Of a stretch of DNA of 64,000 nt, positions 32,123 through 44,931 are shown piece by piece (within the stretch, counting starts at the first letter, position 1; each line of letters begins with the position of its first letter). The notes beneath the pieces were generated by a model. That model was not told the origin of the DNA, ran no database searches, and saw only the letters and a program-made list of their open reading frames with translations. This DNA comes from Rhipidocladum racemiflorum (taxonomy: Eukaryota > Streptophyta > Magnoliopsida > Poales > Poaceae): NCBI GenBank assembly GCA_036346355.1, contig CM070575.1, positions 61,013,915 through 61,077,914 on the forward strand, in the 5' to 3' direction. The position numbers were made by a program, and so were the translations under genes.

Positions 32123-34669
32123 TGTCGGGACCAGAATTTGCAAATGCGGACCCTCTGTGTATTCAGCACTAGTCCAGGATCATGCTAGTGCACACAGTCT
32201 CAACATAGATGAATATCACAATCATACACAATGGAATAATAAAAATAACTCCAATATATAATATAAACTATTGAACGACCTTAAGGTCAACCTTACATTT
32301 ACGAAGCCTTGACGGCTTCAACTCCAAATAAGCAGCAGCAGAACGAAGAACATCGGTGAATCCCATCAATACGCCACAGGCAACTGACGGGGTTCAACTC
32401 CTAGATAATCGCCTTCTCACGGAACTTCTTCTTCTTCGACGATGTAGACTTCTTCTCACTAGTGATTGTTTGTTTGCAAGGGGTGAGTACATAAAGCACT
32501 CAGCAAGTCATGCACAGAATGCAAGTCTAATAGCTATATGCATGGCTTATTCCAAGTAACAGGCTGAATGGTTATTTTGCAGAAAAGCAACAATCACAAA
32601 TAAACATAATAGATTGTAAAGCAGTAAAACAAATAATGATAGTAATAGATTTCACAGTTATTTCACAAGTAACCCATTCCATATCGTTAAACAGTTATCA
32701 CTTTTCCACAGGCAATCTGCCTCCAAGACCAAGTTCAATTTTAAGAAAAGCTAACCCTTGACTGTAATCCCCGAGCATTGTCCAAGATCATGACACGGCT
32801 ATTCGAATAGATTTTACACTCTGCAGAGGTTATACACTTTACCCACAAGATACAATCAACTCATCACGTCAGCCGTGAATCGCCATACAAGAGTATGCGA
32901 ATGAGTGATCATAACAAAGCCTTTTGGAAACTTCTAACTACACAAGTGAACCTCTCCGGTTTTTGCCATACACCATCCCTTCCACTCAGTTCAAGTATTA
33001 GTAACTTACTGAACTAGGTACGTCTCATTACAGACATGTGGTTGTATGTTTGACTCAGTTCAAAGGCTTGCAAGGTTAATTCCTTAGAGTGACCAGGGCA
33101 AGACTTACATCAATACTCTCAAAGAAAACCATTTCACCATCAGTCATACATATATCATGTTTCAAACATTCCCAACCGCCAAACTGGCCCACCATAAATC
33201 TTGCCACTTGCCCCAGTCTAAATCATTTTATCACCCCAGTTGATTATTGCGCAACACAATGCCAACAACAACTCAACTTCCTTGAAGAAGCACGAAGGCC
33301 TCTGCATATCAACTTCATCGTGTCGGCAACACGTCACACGATTTCAAAATACATTGCATATTCTATTAACAATATTGACATTTGTAATTCCAAAATGATG
33401 GCACTGACTCGTTGCAGGTCTAAGCAGACTAATACGTTCTATCTAACCCATGTTGGCAATTTATTAGCTACCAACTATTAATCAACAAACCTAGGGTGTC
33501 AAATGAATCATGCCATACAATCATTATAGGCAAGGTGGCGATAATAAGTAGGTTGATTATCTAATCCCAAATTAATTGAAATCAGTTTACTCAAACTAGC
33601 ATGCAATAATTTGAAACAACACAATTTTCGAAAATGGGATCAACATGGTCAAAGCACAACTTGCCTGGCCCTAGCAACTTTTACTGTTCTTTACTCTTTA
33701 TCTTCGATTCTTGATCCTCGATCTTCAATCTTCGCTTCCTTGACCTTCAGCTCCGTAGAACGATTTTCGGACGACGCGTCTAACGATTAAAGAAGAAGCA
33801 AATACAAACCAACTCAAAAGACAATCAAGTAAAACTCCAAGTTAAGAACAAATAGCATTGGGCACAATGGCTTGGATGAATTTAGGAACTTGAACGGATT
33901 AGATCGAAGAGTTGACAAAAGAGAACGGGCTTTCGGGAAAACACCGAAGAGGGAAAGATTAATAACTGGGGAAGAAAGAATAATATTCCGAAGAATATTT
34001 CTTCAGAAGTTATTGTCTTGATTGGACAAATGATGACATATGGGCTCTCGATCTATAGACCGGGTCCATAAAGATAAGTTAGTTCACAATGAACTAAACT
34101 GAGGCGCAAGGTTGACTTTTATTGACTGAACGAAACACGGTCAAACAAAAGAGAGACGGATAGATTAGATCGGGCACAAGGTTATGACACATGGCCAATG
34201 GTTTATCGACCAAGTCCACGAATGAAGTCTAGGTTAATAATAGATTAGGTTTTCAGGAATAAGACAAGACAAGTGTCTTACCACGATTGAAACAACAGGA
34301 AAGATTGCAAAGATAACAACGTGGCTCACGATGAACTTAGTTCAACGAACCAGTCTTAGGTTAGGGTTTTGGTTCGGCTTTGAAGATGACATGACGATGA
34401 GGATAGGCTCACGTCATGATGATAGAGAAGATGAGGACATCGCACTAGGGCTCTTGCATGAATGCAAGCATACGATGACAACGAAGCGATGAGAGCCAAG
34501 CGTTAACGATGAAGCATTAACGGGGAAACATTAACGGTGGAATGTTAATGACGGAATGTTAACGGAACGTTAACGGGGAAACGCTAACGGTGAAACGTTA
34601 ACAGCGAAAGTTAACGGCAAAACGTTAACGGTGGATCGTTAACGGCGAACGTTAACGGCGGAGGTCAAA
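32123..34669 (-). repeat. Element D right (5') LTR, distal segment
   Basis: Matches 203-2386 and 26658-27135 of the left LTR, giving the undisrupted sequence across A's insertion point near 34189. It lacks about 105 bp near 32990. It ends with the second TTAACGG array (34501-34660) and TCAAA (34665-34669), the target duplication of element E. No gene seen. Confidence 0.9.
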
Positions 34670-35306
34670 TGTAACACCCCAATTTTTGCTTTTCGTGAAT
34701 TTAATTAAGATTTGGCACTTTGGTGAATTTTTGGAATTTTCTGGAATTTATTTGGATTTATTTGGAATTTATTTAAATTTATTCCCTTTTTAAATAATTG
34801 AAGAATTTAATTTTGCAAATAAAATTTTGTTGGAAATATTTTATTTGAGTCTAGAATGTTCCAAAATATTTTCTAGAATTTTTCTGGAATTTATCTGAGT
34901 GTTTTGCTATTTTTAATGAATTAAATGAATTTTTGGGAATTAATTAGATTATTTTAATCGCTGCAAAACATAATCGGTTTCACTGTTCATCCGACCGGAC
35001 CCGAGTTCGAGTCAGACTCGAGTCCGACCCGAGCCAGCCGTTCCAGCTTGAACCTCAACCATCGAACCTCTCGATCCGTCCGATCAAGATCGAGCAGTAC
35101 GAGATTGAGCCACGTCGCCCGAACCCAAGCCCGACCGAGCCAGCCAGGTCGCCCGAGCCGGACCCGAGCCCAAACCCCCGTGCCGTTGGATCGAGATCCA
35201 ACAGTCCACGTTGAGCCATGTCACCCCAATCCGAATCCATTTCGGATTCCGCCGCCGCAGCCGTGAGCGCCTCGGTTTCCGCGAGTTTCACGGACGCCGA
35301 GGGGCC

Positions 35307-35313
35307 TATTTAA
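35307..35313 (+). promoter_or_regulatory. TATA box of E LTR1
   Basis: GGGGCCTATTTAATGCG, followed by a GC-rich leader with GTAGCCCTAGACAACG. The same box is at 45572-45578 in LTR2 and 54986-54992 in LTR3, and corresponds to 2997 in element A. Confidence 0.65.
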
Positions 35314-36706
35314 TGCGCCGCTGCCGCCAGCGTGTTCTACGTTTCATTACGCACCCGTAGCCCTAGACAACGTCGCCTGAGCCGCCGTGGTTGCACCGCA
35401 ATCGCTCGCCGTAGTTGCGCTAGGGTTCCGCCGCGGTTAAGCGCCGTTTCCGCCGCCGTCCGCCGTCTTCCGCCGCCGTTGAGCCCAGATCCGGAACCGT
35501 TGCGTCAAGCCGCGTCCGTGGGGATATCTCACTTCGTCGGAGGAGCCCCGCAACGCCGTCGGGCGTGTCGCCGTCCTCGTCTCCGGTGAGCCAGCTACGC
35601 CGCACACCATCGCCGTCGTTCGAGCTCCCTCCACCGTCTGATCCAGATCCAAGGGCCCAGATTCGTCCACGTCACCCCCGGTGAGTTCTCACGTGTGTAA
35701 TCTCTAGATCTATTTCCAACCGTTGGATCTAGATCCAACGGTTTAGATCACGCCACGTAGCCTTAACTGCACCGTACTGGATCCAACCTTAGCCGTTAGA
35801 TCTAGATCGAGCGGCTAGGGTTAGCCGCGTTGTAAACGTTAGATTGGATCTTGACCGTCCGATCAAGATCAAACGGTCCAGATCAGCCGAGTAGTTTCCT
35901 TTTACGTTGAGCTAGATCTGATCTAGGCCGTTGATTTTCAAATCAACGACCGAGATCATGCCACGTGTCGGTAGTTGGACCGTCGCGGTCAGCGCGGTCG
36001 ACCGCAGTGCCGCTAACGTTACACGTGACGTCAGCATGGGGCCCGCGTGTCAGCGGGATAGCTAACCGCACCATGACATCACCGCTGACGTCACGGTGGG
36101 GCCCAGCTGTCAGCCGTCCCTCAGCCGAGTGCGGTAACGTCAGCGCTGACGTCACCGAGAGGTCCCACCTGTCAGTGAGACACGTGCGCCGTGGACCGAG
36201 TCCACGATGGACCCGAACCGAACCGTGGACCACGTCAATGGACCGGCTGACGCAATAAATCGATTTTTCAATAGAAAAATAATTTGGTGGAAAATCAAAA
36301 TTCGTGCTGACGTCATGCTGACATCATTATTCGGTTTTTCAGTAAAAAAATAAATGATTTAATTCGGATTATTGGTTTATTTGATTATTTAAACTTCAAA
36401 CGCTTATAACTTTTGCATTTTAACTCCGATTTGGGCGATTCAAATTTCTAAATTTGTATAAAATTTAGATCTACCTAATGATGAATTTTATTTAATTTTT
36501 GGACCAAAGTTTTTCTCTGTAATATTATTTAATTGATTATTTAAACTTTAAACGCTTATAACTTTTGTGTTTCAACTCCGAATTTAACGATTCTAGTTTC
36601 TAAAAATTCATAAAATTATGCTCTCTCTGTTTATGAAATTTATTTGGATGTTTGGACACTTTTTGTCTACTGTTTATTTATTTATTGCTATTTGCACGCT
36701 TTACGA

Positions 36707-38040
36707 GTAGACGTTGAAGTGCCCAAAGGATTCGAAGGTGAAGTGCTGACCCAGGAGCTAGCTCAGGACCAAGAGCAAGTGCTTTTCGAAGGCAAATTGT
36801 GCTTTGACCATGTTGATCCCATTTTCAACTTACTTTCGTTTAAATTATTGCATGCTAATTTAAATTAGAAGATGCTTTACTTAATTATGGGAAATTAGAT
36901 AAATGCCAAATTGCTGTATGACATCTTGATTAATTAAATATGTGCCATGACCCCTTGTCACCCTAGTTGTAAATTATTAGTTGGACATTATTAAATTGCC
37001 AACATGGGTAGTTAGACCGATGTACTATGCTTAGCCTGGCCACGTGGAATGCTTTGGACAATCAAATGCTAATATTGACTTAATGAGATATTGAACATGT
37101 TTTGGAGAGGTATCATGTGTTGTGGTTGTCGATGGCACGTGGTGCATGGTAATCAACTGGGGTTTGATAAATAGTTTTCGACCGGGGTATGTGGCAAGAA
37201 TGATCAGGTGGGCCAGCTGTGGCACCGGGAGCGTTGGTTTGGTTCTTCGGGTAGTCTTGCCCCGGTGACCCTAAGGACTTAACCTTGCAAGCCTTTGAAC
37301 TGAGTCAAGCGTGCAACCACATGTCTGTAATGGGACGGACCTAGATGATTAAGGTGCTAATAACGTACCTGTGGAACCTCGGGGTGTCAACTATACCTTT
37401 TGTGTAGTTGTACGGGGGAGCGTACCGAGGCTGCGGCCAGGTACCCATCTAACGGTGGATTGGCCTAAACTTCGCCTTCGCTAAGGGAAGGGTTAGTGTG
37501 CAATCACCGGAGAGGACCACTTGTGCTGTTAGAAGTTTTCGAAAGACTTTGTTACGGACAGTCGCCTTTGTGGTGTTTGGCTGTATCTTGTGGGTAAAGT
37601 GCATAACCTCTGCAGAGTGTAAAATCTATTCGAATAGCCGTGTCCGCGGTATTGGACATCGCTCGGGAATTACAGTCAAGGGTTAGACTTTCTTGAAAAT
37701 AACTTGGACTTGAAAGGATTGGTTTGGTTTAATAATGATGTTGATGGAAATGTGGATTAGGAATGGGAAAAGATGTTTATTTAACTCCTGGAAAAGTTAT
37801 TGATGTTATACTTGTTTCTATTGCTTTCGAATCTACTTATGATACTTGTCAAATGCTGTTTACCGCAATTATCCCTTGAGCTAGTCCTTTGTATTAAGCC
37901 ATGCATGTAGTATATTAGCTTGCATTCTGTGCATGACTTGCTGAGTACCAAGTACTCACCCTTGCCGCAAAACAACACAAGTTGAAGAAGAGGTGACACC
38001 AGCTTTGGAGGAGGAGCTTCAAGAGGAACCGTCGAACTAG
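36707..38040 (+). CDS. Putative split acidic mini-ORF inside E LTR1
   Basis: Block one, 36707-36791, reads VDVEVPKGFEGEV, then LTQELAQDQEQVLFE. Block two, 37982-38040, reads VEEEVTPALEEEL and ends EEPSN before TAG. Relative to A, block one has about nine third-position synonymous changes and few replacements, which cluster at one place. The block boundary is GAAG|GCAAAT here (GCAAGT in A and LTR2), and the acceptor is ACACAAG|TT. In LTR2 a 2-bp deletion breaks block one and in LTR3 a stop interrupts it, so only LTR1 of E is open. The relic LTR at 59883 keeps the second block with one stop. Confidence 0.42.
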
Positions 38041-38329
38041 GGAGCGAGCCCAGTCAGTTGCCTGTGGTATACTGGATGGCGCCACGAAGTTATCTTATTT
38101 TCCGCTGCTACTATTTCTCTTTTAATAAGTTCGCCGTGCGAGGCGTATATTTGTAACTTGACCTTAAGGTCGAGCAACCCCGTTTGATTAACTACTTTAA
38201 GTACTTTATTAATTCGTTGAGTATGATTGTGATATTTACCAATGTTGAGACTGTGTGCACTAGCGTGATCCTGGACTAGTGCTGAATACACAGAGGGTCC
38301 GGATTTGCAAATTCGGGTCCCGATAGAGG

Positions 38330-38342
38330 TGGTATCAGAGCC
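38330..38342 (+). other. Primer-binding site of E unit 1
   Basis: TGGTATCAGAGCC, four bases after the LTR1 end, identical to element A. Confidence 0.92.
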
Positions 38343-38508
38343 ATACTGACTGTAGACTCACCCATAGTTAGAATGGTCGTAGTGAGGATAAAACCTATTT
38401 TCTAAAGATATAAATTTGTCAAGATAATGAATGAATTCTCGACTTACCCCTTTCTTCCTTGTTCATACCCCTTGCTGAGTTCTTCTTGTTTTCCACCTTG
38501 GTTTTAAA

Positions 38509-39297
38509 ATGTTGCGTTCTTACGCGAGTGTCTTCTGGCAGATGTTGATGAACAACAATTACGCCGAGCGTGAAGGAGGCTACGCTGCCGAGTTGTGGCG
38601 TATGCTTCAGTTTCTTGGAGGTTTTGAGAGGCCGCTCTACCGAGGGACTACACTCGTGCAGGCAGGACTGGTCATAGGATGGGACGTCAAGATCACGGTG
38701 TATGCCCGAGAGAAGACGAAGTTCAGCCGCCCTTTCCACTTCACCGCCAGGAGGTCTACCTTTGAGATGGGAATCCAGGAGGTGTCGCGTCGAGCGTTGC
38801 AGCAGATCGCCCGCACTTACTCCAGGGAGCTGGAAGGCACGGTATTCCGTCACCATCCACGCCGAGACAGCATAGCTCAGCGGAAGTCGATAGAAGATGA
38901 GGATGCCACCGTCACCCACTTAGCCAGATTCGTCGCTGCCCAGGAGGAGCTGATCGAGGACACAGTTCAGGAGTTGAAGAAGGCTCGCGAGCAGGTTGAG
39001 GAAGAGAAGAAGCACTTAGAGAATGCTCGTGAGTACGTCGCCTATGCCGCGGAAAGGATCGCAGAGCTGGAGACCGCATTGTATGGACAGGGCCTCGATC
39101 CAGTGTTGGAGTTGGACGCCCTAGAGCTAGAAGAGGACCCAGAAGAGGTGCCACAGCCACAGCAGCAGCCACATCCAGAGTCAGAGGAGGACGCCGCGTT
39201 GTCAACCACAGCTGCAGTTGCAGGGCATGGCGATTGTTTCGTGCCTATGCCGCCGCACCCGCCCCGAGGAGGCAGTGGAGGTCTTCTTGACGAGTGA
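38509..39297 (+). CDS. ORF0 of E unit 1, 262-aa protein of unknown function
   Basis: Open frame in the position of A's ORF0. N-terminus MLRSYASVFWQML differs from A. The conserved core includes WDVKITVYARE, FTARRST, MGIQEVSRRALQ and RELEGTVFRHHPR (residues about 58-125). Residues about 150-205 are a predicted coiled coil (EELIEDTVQELKKAREQVEE), then an acidic, Gln/Pro-rich stretch, then AGHGDCFVPMPPHP and the end GLLDE. The ORF lies about 260 bp before gag. The opposite-strand 166-codon frame is its shadow. The core is conserved with A despite clear divergence elsewhere, which suggests a real protein. Its role is unknown; coiled-coil content would fit an oligomerising or RNP-associated protein (inference). 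Confidence 0.8.
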   Translation: MLRSYASVFWQMLMNNNYAEREGGYAAELWRMLQFLGGFERPLYRGTTLVQAGLVIGWDVKITVYAREKTKFSRPFHFTARRSTFEMGIQEVSRRALQQIARTYSRELEGTVFRHHPRRDSIAQRKSIEDEDATVTHLARFVAAQEELIEDTVQELKKAREQVEEEKKHLENAREYVAYAAERIAELETALYGQGLDPVLELDALELEEDPEEVPQPQQQPHPESEEDAALSTTAAVAGHGDCFVPMPPHPPRGGSGGLLDE

Positions 39298-39557
39298 GCG
39301 TAGGTTTTGCAGTTGAGACTCCTTCGTCGAGTCGCGTTATAGAATAAGAAGTTACCTTAGAGGCGTTGGATTTTCATTGCTTGATGATCAGGCAAGATGT
39401 GTTGCAAGGCCCTTAGGCATTGTGAGCAACCATACCAAGTTATTATTATTAGATAATAAAGTTGGATTTTGAGTTACACTTTTCCCCCGCATAAGTTTCC
39501 CTACTACTTGTCTATTCTTGCTCCCTCTACTCTCTGAAACCTTGGAGCAATCGACAG

Positions 39558-40413
39558 ATGGTGAACACCCGCGGAAACCATGGAGGCAATGGGAGTGGTT
39601 CTCGCCCAGCTGGGAACCCCAATGATGGAGCACCCGCACCCCACCAAAGACCGCCAGCTGACATGCGTAACTTTGAAACTTTTCTTGCTGCACGCACTCC
39701 GGTTGATGCATGCAATGATGCAGCAGATGCAACAGATTACTGCCCACGCCACTGCTAATCAGAATAATCAAGTCAATCAGGGACAACGCCAGAATTCAAG
39801 ACTATCAGAGTTCATGAGGACTCATCCAACCACTTTTTCTGGAAATGCCAATCCGTTGGAGGCCGATGATTGGTTAAGGTCAATCGAAAGGAAGCTACAC
39901 ATTGCTCAATGCATGGGAAATGAGAAGGTACTCTACGCTTCTCATCAGTTGGAAGGTACCGCCGCCGAATGGTGGGAGAACTTCTGCGCCACGCGGGAGA
40001 ATCCTCAGGACATCACTTGGGAGGAGTTTACAGCCGCATTTCGTCAGTATCACGTGCCGGAAGGAATTATGGACATCAAGAAGGAAGAGTTCAGAGCATT
40101 AAAGCAAGGTAATCAGCCGGTGGCCGAGTACCTGAATAAGTTCACTCAGCTTGCACGTTACGCACCTGAGGACGTAGCGACAGATAAAGCCAGACAGTCT
40201 CGCTTTATGAAGGGACTTAACTCAGGACTGCAGGTTGGACTGATCACCCACACCTTTCCAGATTTCCAGGAGCTTGTGAAAAAGGCGCTCATTCTTGAAG
40301 ATAAGTTCAAGGAACTGGATGAGAACCGGAAGCGAAGGATGCAACAGCAGAGATCGCGTCAGGGAGCACATCAACGCTTGAGGGTTGCACCAAATCAGTT
40401 TTTTCGATTCTAG
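39558..40413 (+). pseudogene. gag-pol: E unit 1 gag, frameshifted and prematurely stopped
   Basis: ATG 39558 begins MVNTRGNHGGNGSG. A one-base change near 39690-39705 moves the frame, so the ATG frame ends at 39758 while the capsid frame continues to 40413. Capsid sequence (AAEWWENFCATRENP; EEFTAAFRQYHVPEG; EYLNKFTQLARYAPEDV) is complete and matches the plant retrotransposon Gag family. It ends FRF and a TAG at 40411, before the zinc knuckle, as in unit 2. Confidence 0.88.
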
Positions 40414-43400
40414 CCACAAAATGCAATGAGGACACCGTCACCAGCATCAAGACCCGTCAACCAGAACTATCAAACCCCAGCTCCAGCCTGAAACGCCGCT
40501 TCAGGCAATCAATAGGGGGCAGTGATGCGCTGCTACAGATGCAACAAGCCAGGACACTTCTCCAACAACTGCCCTAAGAAGACAGCAGGAGTGACCCCAG
40601 TCCGCTTCAATCTGGGATCCACACCAGCCAGGACGCCTGCACCCGGAGCAAACCGTGGAACAGCACAACCAGGAGCCACGCCCCAAACCATGGTGAGAGG
40701 TCGAGTCAACCATGTCACCGCAGAGGCACTCCAGAATGCCACGGACGTTGTGCTGGGTAAGTTACTTGTCAACTCAGTACCTGCAACAGTTTTGTTTGAT
40801 TTTGGAGCTTCGCATTCATTTGTTTCTCAAGGCTTTGCTACTAAAAATGATTTGGAGATTGCAAGACTCAAATGCATGATTTTAGTTCAAACCCCTGGTT
40901 CCGAACTCCAAACAAAAGTAGGATGTTCTGGGGTGAGAATATTAATAGATGGGGTAGAATTCCTAGCGAATCTTATTCTGTTGGAAACCCAGACCCTAGA
41001 TGTCATTTTGGGAATGGATTGGTTATCCAAGCACAAGGCCGTATTGGATTGTGGACGAAGGATCATATCAGTTGAGAGCCTGTGTGGAAGGAAAGTGAAA
41101 TTTCAAGCCACCGCCGTTAGAGACGGGCAGTTAATGGTTAACAGTGCCAAGGCAATCAGCATAGAAGATGTCTCGGTAGTGAATGAGTATCCAGATGTTT
41201 TTCCTGAAGATCTACCTGGTTTTCCGCTAGACAGGGACATAGAGTTTGTGATAGAGCTTGTACCTGGTACAACGCCGATAGCAAAGAGACCCTATCGGAT
41301 GTCCACCGAAGAATTAGTAGAGATGAAGAAACAGCTTGAAGAATTGATGGAGAAAGAATTCATCAGACCAAGTTTGTCGCCGTGGGGAGCGCCAGTTTTG
41401 TTTGTCAAGAAGAAGGACGGGAGTTTCAGGATGTGCATTGACTACCGTGCACTCAATGAAGTCACTGTGAAGAATAAATATCCGCTGCCCAGGATTGATG
41501 ATCTGTTTGATCAGCTGAGAGGAGCCGGAGTTTTCTCCAAGATTGACCTGAGATCGGGATACCACCAGTTGAAGATCCGATCAGAGGACATTCCGAAGAC
41601 CGCATTCTCATCAAGATACAGACATTACGAGTTTACAGTTATGTCCTTCGGTCTGACGAATGCGCAAGCCTATTTCATGAATATGATGAATAAAGTGTTC
41701 ATGGAATATTTGGACAAGTTTGTTGTTGTGTTCAAAGACGACATCTTAGTTTACTCCAAGACAGAAGAAGAACATGCAGAGCACTTGAGGCGAGTTTTGG
41801 AAAAGCTGAGGGAACAGCAACTCTTCGCCAAGTTCAGCAAGTGTGATTTTTGGAAGGACAAGGTGGAATTCCTTGGACTTGTAATGACCGCAGAAGGAGT
41901 CGCCGTAGATCCAAGCAAGGTAGAAGCTGTGTTACATTGGGAGCAGCCGAAGACCGTGACCCAGATCCGGAGTTTTCTTGGTATGGCAGGTTACTACCGC
42001 CGCTTCATTGAAGGCTTTTCGACAATTGCGAAACCTCTTACGCAATTGCTGAAAAAGGAGAAGAAGTTTGCATGGATGCCGGAGTGCGAGAAAGGTTTTC
42101 AAGAACTGAAGAGACGATTGACATCAGCGCCGGTGTTGGTTCTACCAGATGTTAATCAGAGCTTTGATATCTATTGTGATGCATCGCGCCAAGGACTTGG
42201 ATGTGTGCTGATGCAGAACGGAAAGTTCGCCGCTTATGCATCAAGGCAGTTGAGGCCGCATGAGGAGAATTATCCGACGCATGACCTAGAGCTAGCTGCA
42301 ATAGTGCTTGCTTTGAAGTTATGGCATCACTATTTGATTGGGAACAGATGTGAAGTATACACGGACCATAAGAGTCTTAAGTACATTTTCACCCAATCAG
42401 ACCTGAACATGAGGCAGAGGAGATGGTTAGAGTTGATCAAGGATTACAATGTCGGAATCCATTACCATCCTGGAAAGGCCAACGTGGTGACCGATGCTCT
42501 GAGTAGGAAGAGCCATGCCGTGAACATGTTGATAGCCGCAAGTCAGGAAGAGCTATGCAAGGATTTCTAGAGAATGCAGATTGAAGTGGTACCAGAAGGA
42601 TTCTTGGCCGCGTTAGAAGTAAAGCCTACCCTGGAGGATCAGATCCGAGAAGGACAGAAGGATGATGACAAGATCCGCAGGATTAAGTCCAAGATGGATG
42701 AAGGCAAGGCAAAAGACTTCAAGCTGGATGAGCAAGACTCGTTATGGATGAAGGATCAAATCTGTGTGCCGGACGAGAAGGAGCTGAAGCAGATGATTCT
42801 AGAGGAAGCCCATGACTCCAAGTATTCAATTCATCCGGGAAGTGCCAAGATGTACCAGGATTTGAAGGAAAGGTTCTGGTGGCTGAGCATGAAGCGTGAA
42901 GTTGCCGAGCATGTTGCGCTGTGCGACATATGTCAGAGAGTCAAGGCAATGCATCAGAGACCCGCAGGATTGCTACAGCCGTTGAAGATACCTGAGTGGA
43001 AATGGGAGGAAATCGGAATGGACTTTATTACCGGTTTACCCAAGACTCAAGGAGGATATGACTCCATATGGGTTATAGTGGACCGCTTGACTAAGGTCGC
43101 CCATTTTATTCCAGTAAAGACCACTTACTCGGGAGATAAGCTAGCTGAGTTGTATATGACTAGGATCGCCTGTTTGCACGTAGTGCCAAAGAGGATTGTA
43201 TCGACAGAGGTACCCAATTTACCTCGAGATTCTGGAATAAACTGCATGAAGCCATGGGAACCCGTCTGAACTTCAGTATAGCTTATCATCCGTAGATGGC
43301 TGGAAAGGCCAACGTGGTGACTGATGCTCTAAGTAGGAAGAGCCATGCCGTGAACATGTTGATAGCCGCAAGTCAGGAAGAGCTATGCAAGGATTTCCAG

Positions 43401-44890
43401 AGAATGCAGATTGAAGTGGTACCAGAAGGATTCTTGGCCGCGTTAGAAGTAAAGCCTACCCTGGAGGATCAGATCCGAGAAGGACAGAAGGATGATGACA
43501 AGATCCGCAGGATTAAGTCCAAGATGGATGAAGGCAAGGCAAAAGACTTCAAGCTGGATGAGCAAAGCACGTTATGGATGAAGGATCAAATCTGTGTGCC
43601 GGACGAGAAGGAGCTGAAGCAGCTGATTCTAGAGGAGGCCCATGACTCCAAGTATTCAATTCATCCGGGAAGTGCCAAGATGTACCAGGATTTGAAGGAA
43701 AGGTTCTGGTGGCTGAGCGTGAAGCGTGAAGTTGCCGAGCATGTTGCGCTGTGCAACATATGTCAGAGAGTCAAGGCAATGCATCAGAGACCCGCAGGAT
43801 TGCTACAGCCGTTGAAGATACCTGAGTGGAAATGGGAGGAAATCGGAATGGACTTTATTACCGGTTTACCCAAGACTCAAGGAGGATATGACTCCATATG
43901 GGTTATAGTGGACCACTTGACTAAGGTCGCCCATTTTATTCCAGTAAAGACCACTTACTCGGGAGACAAGCTAGCCGAGTTGTATATGACTAGGATCGTC
44001 TGTTTGCACGGAGTGCCAAAGAGGATTGTATCGACAGAGGTACCCAATTTACCTCGAGATTCTGGAATAAACTTCATGAAGCCATGGGAACCCGTCTGAA
44101 CTTCAGTATAGCTTATCATCCGTAGACGGATGGACAGACCGAAAGAGTTAATCAGATATTGGAGGATATGTTAAGAGCGTATGCATTGGCTTATGCTACC
44201 TCTTGGGATAAAAGTCTGCCGTATGCTGAGTTCAGCTACAATAACAGTTATCAAGCAAGTTTGAAAATGTCACCATTTGAGGCACTATACGGTCGACCTT
44301 GTCGAACACCGTTGAACTGGAATGAGACAGGTGAACGCCGTGTATTTGGACCAGACATACTTCAAGAAGCCGAAGAGCAGATTACCATGATCCGGGAAAG
44401 ACTAAAGATAGCACAGTCAAGACAGAAGAGCTACTCTGATAACCGTCGCCGAGACCTGAGCTTTGAACCAGAAGATTTCGTGTATCTTAGAGTCACACCA
44501 CTCAAGGGAGTTAAGAGATTCCATGCCAAAGGAAAGCTCGCTCCGCGATATATTGGGCCATTTAAGGTTCTCAGTCGCAGAGGCGAAGTTGTGTATCAAT
44601 TGGAGTTACCGCAGTCGTTGGCAGGAGTACATGACGTGTTCCACGTATCCCAGTTGAAGAAGTGTCTCCGAGTACCTGATGAGCAGACGCCGCTAGAGGC
44701 AATTGAGCTACAAGAGGATCTGACTTACAAGGAACACCCCGTCAAAATTCTGGACACCATGGATCGAGAGACGAGAAACAAGTCAACCCGTTTCTGCAGA
44801 GTGCAATGGAGCAACCATGCATAGAGAGAAGCAACTTGGGAGCGCGAAGAGGATTTGAAGAAAGAGTTTTCGAACCTATTCCTTAGTTAG
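40414..44890 (+). pseudogene. gag-pol: E unit 1 pol: PR, RT, RNase H, IN, chromodomain, broken and partly duplicated
   Basis: Two more stops follow gag before the knuckle frame (40522-42570: CYRCNKPGHFSNNC). The protease motif reads FDFGASHSF (about 40795-40820), so the Ser/Thr of D-S/T-G is Phe. RT has FSKIDLRSGYHQ but VFKDD instead of FIDD at the catalytic site (about 41730-41745). RNase H (IYCDASRQGLG) is intact. A TAG at 42568 replaces Gln. The integrase zinc region and first core Asp (IGMDF) follow in 42574-43269, then a frameshift just before the second Asp (IVSTEVPN). An 830-bp duplication repeats this part to 44130. The Glu-bearing part and C-terminus are in 44159-44824, with TAG replacing Glu in the chromodomain (NHA, stop, then EATWE) and the natural end near 44890. 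Confidence 0.9.
42471..44130 (+). repeat. 830-bp direct tandem duplication within pol of E unit 1
   Basis: TGGAAAGGCC at 42471 recurs at 43301 and the sequence repeats with few differences up to 44130 (CGTAGATGGC at 43291 versus CGTAGACGGA at 44121). The junction at 43300 joins integrase sequence back to the end of RNase H. Unit 2 has a single copy (from about 52715), so the duplication arose after the two units separated. 830 is not a multiple of three. Confidence 0.93.
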
Positions 44891-44918
44891 CCCTCAATCT
44901 CGGGGATGAGATTCTGTT

Positions 44919-44931
44919 AAGGGGGGACGTT
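44919..44931 (+). other. Polypurine tract before E LTR2
   Basis: AAGGGGGGACGTT with one G-to-C change compared with AAGGGGGGAGGTT before LTR3. It directly precedes TGTAAC at 44932. Confidence 0.88.

Larger units (their letters stand above)
34670..38325 (+). repeat. Element E LTR1 (3656 bp)
   Basis: Starts TGTAACACCCC and ends GGGTCCCGATA, where the normal terminal CA has become TA. TATA at 35307-35313, donor GTGAGT at 35681. A 26-bp perfect palindrome centred on GATCTAGATC lies at 35718-35743. It differs from LTR2 and LTR3 at many sites in its first half (for example TTTTTAAATAATTG and CATAATCGG). Confidence 0.92.

Noticed and set aside
38419..38919. 166-codon minus-strand ORF, repeated at 48664-49164
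   Set aside because: Shadow of ORF0. Its conservation between E units only reflects the duplication, and A has no equivalent.
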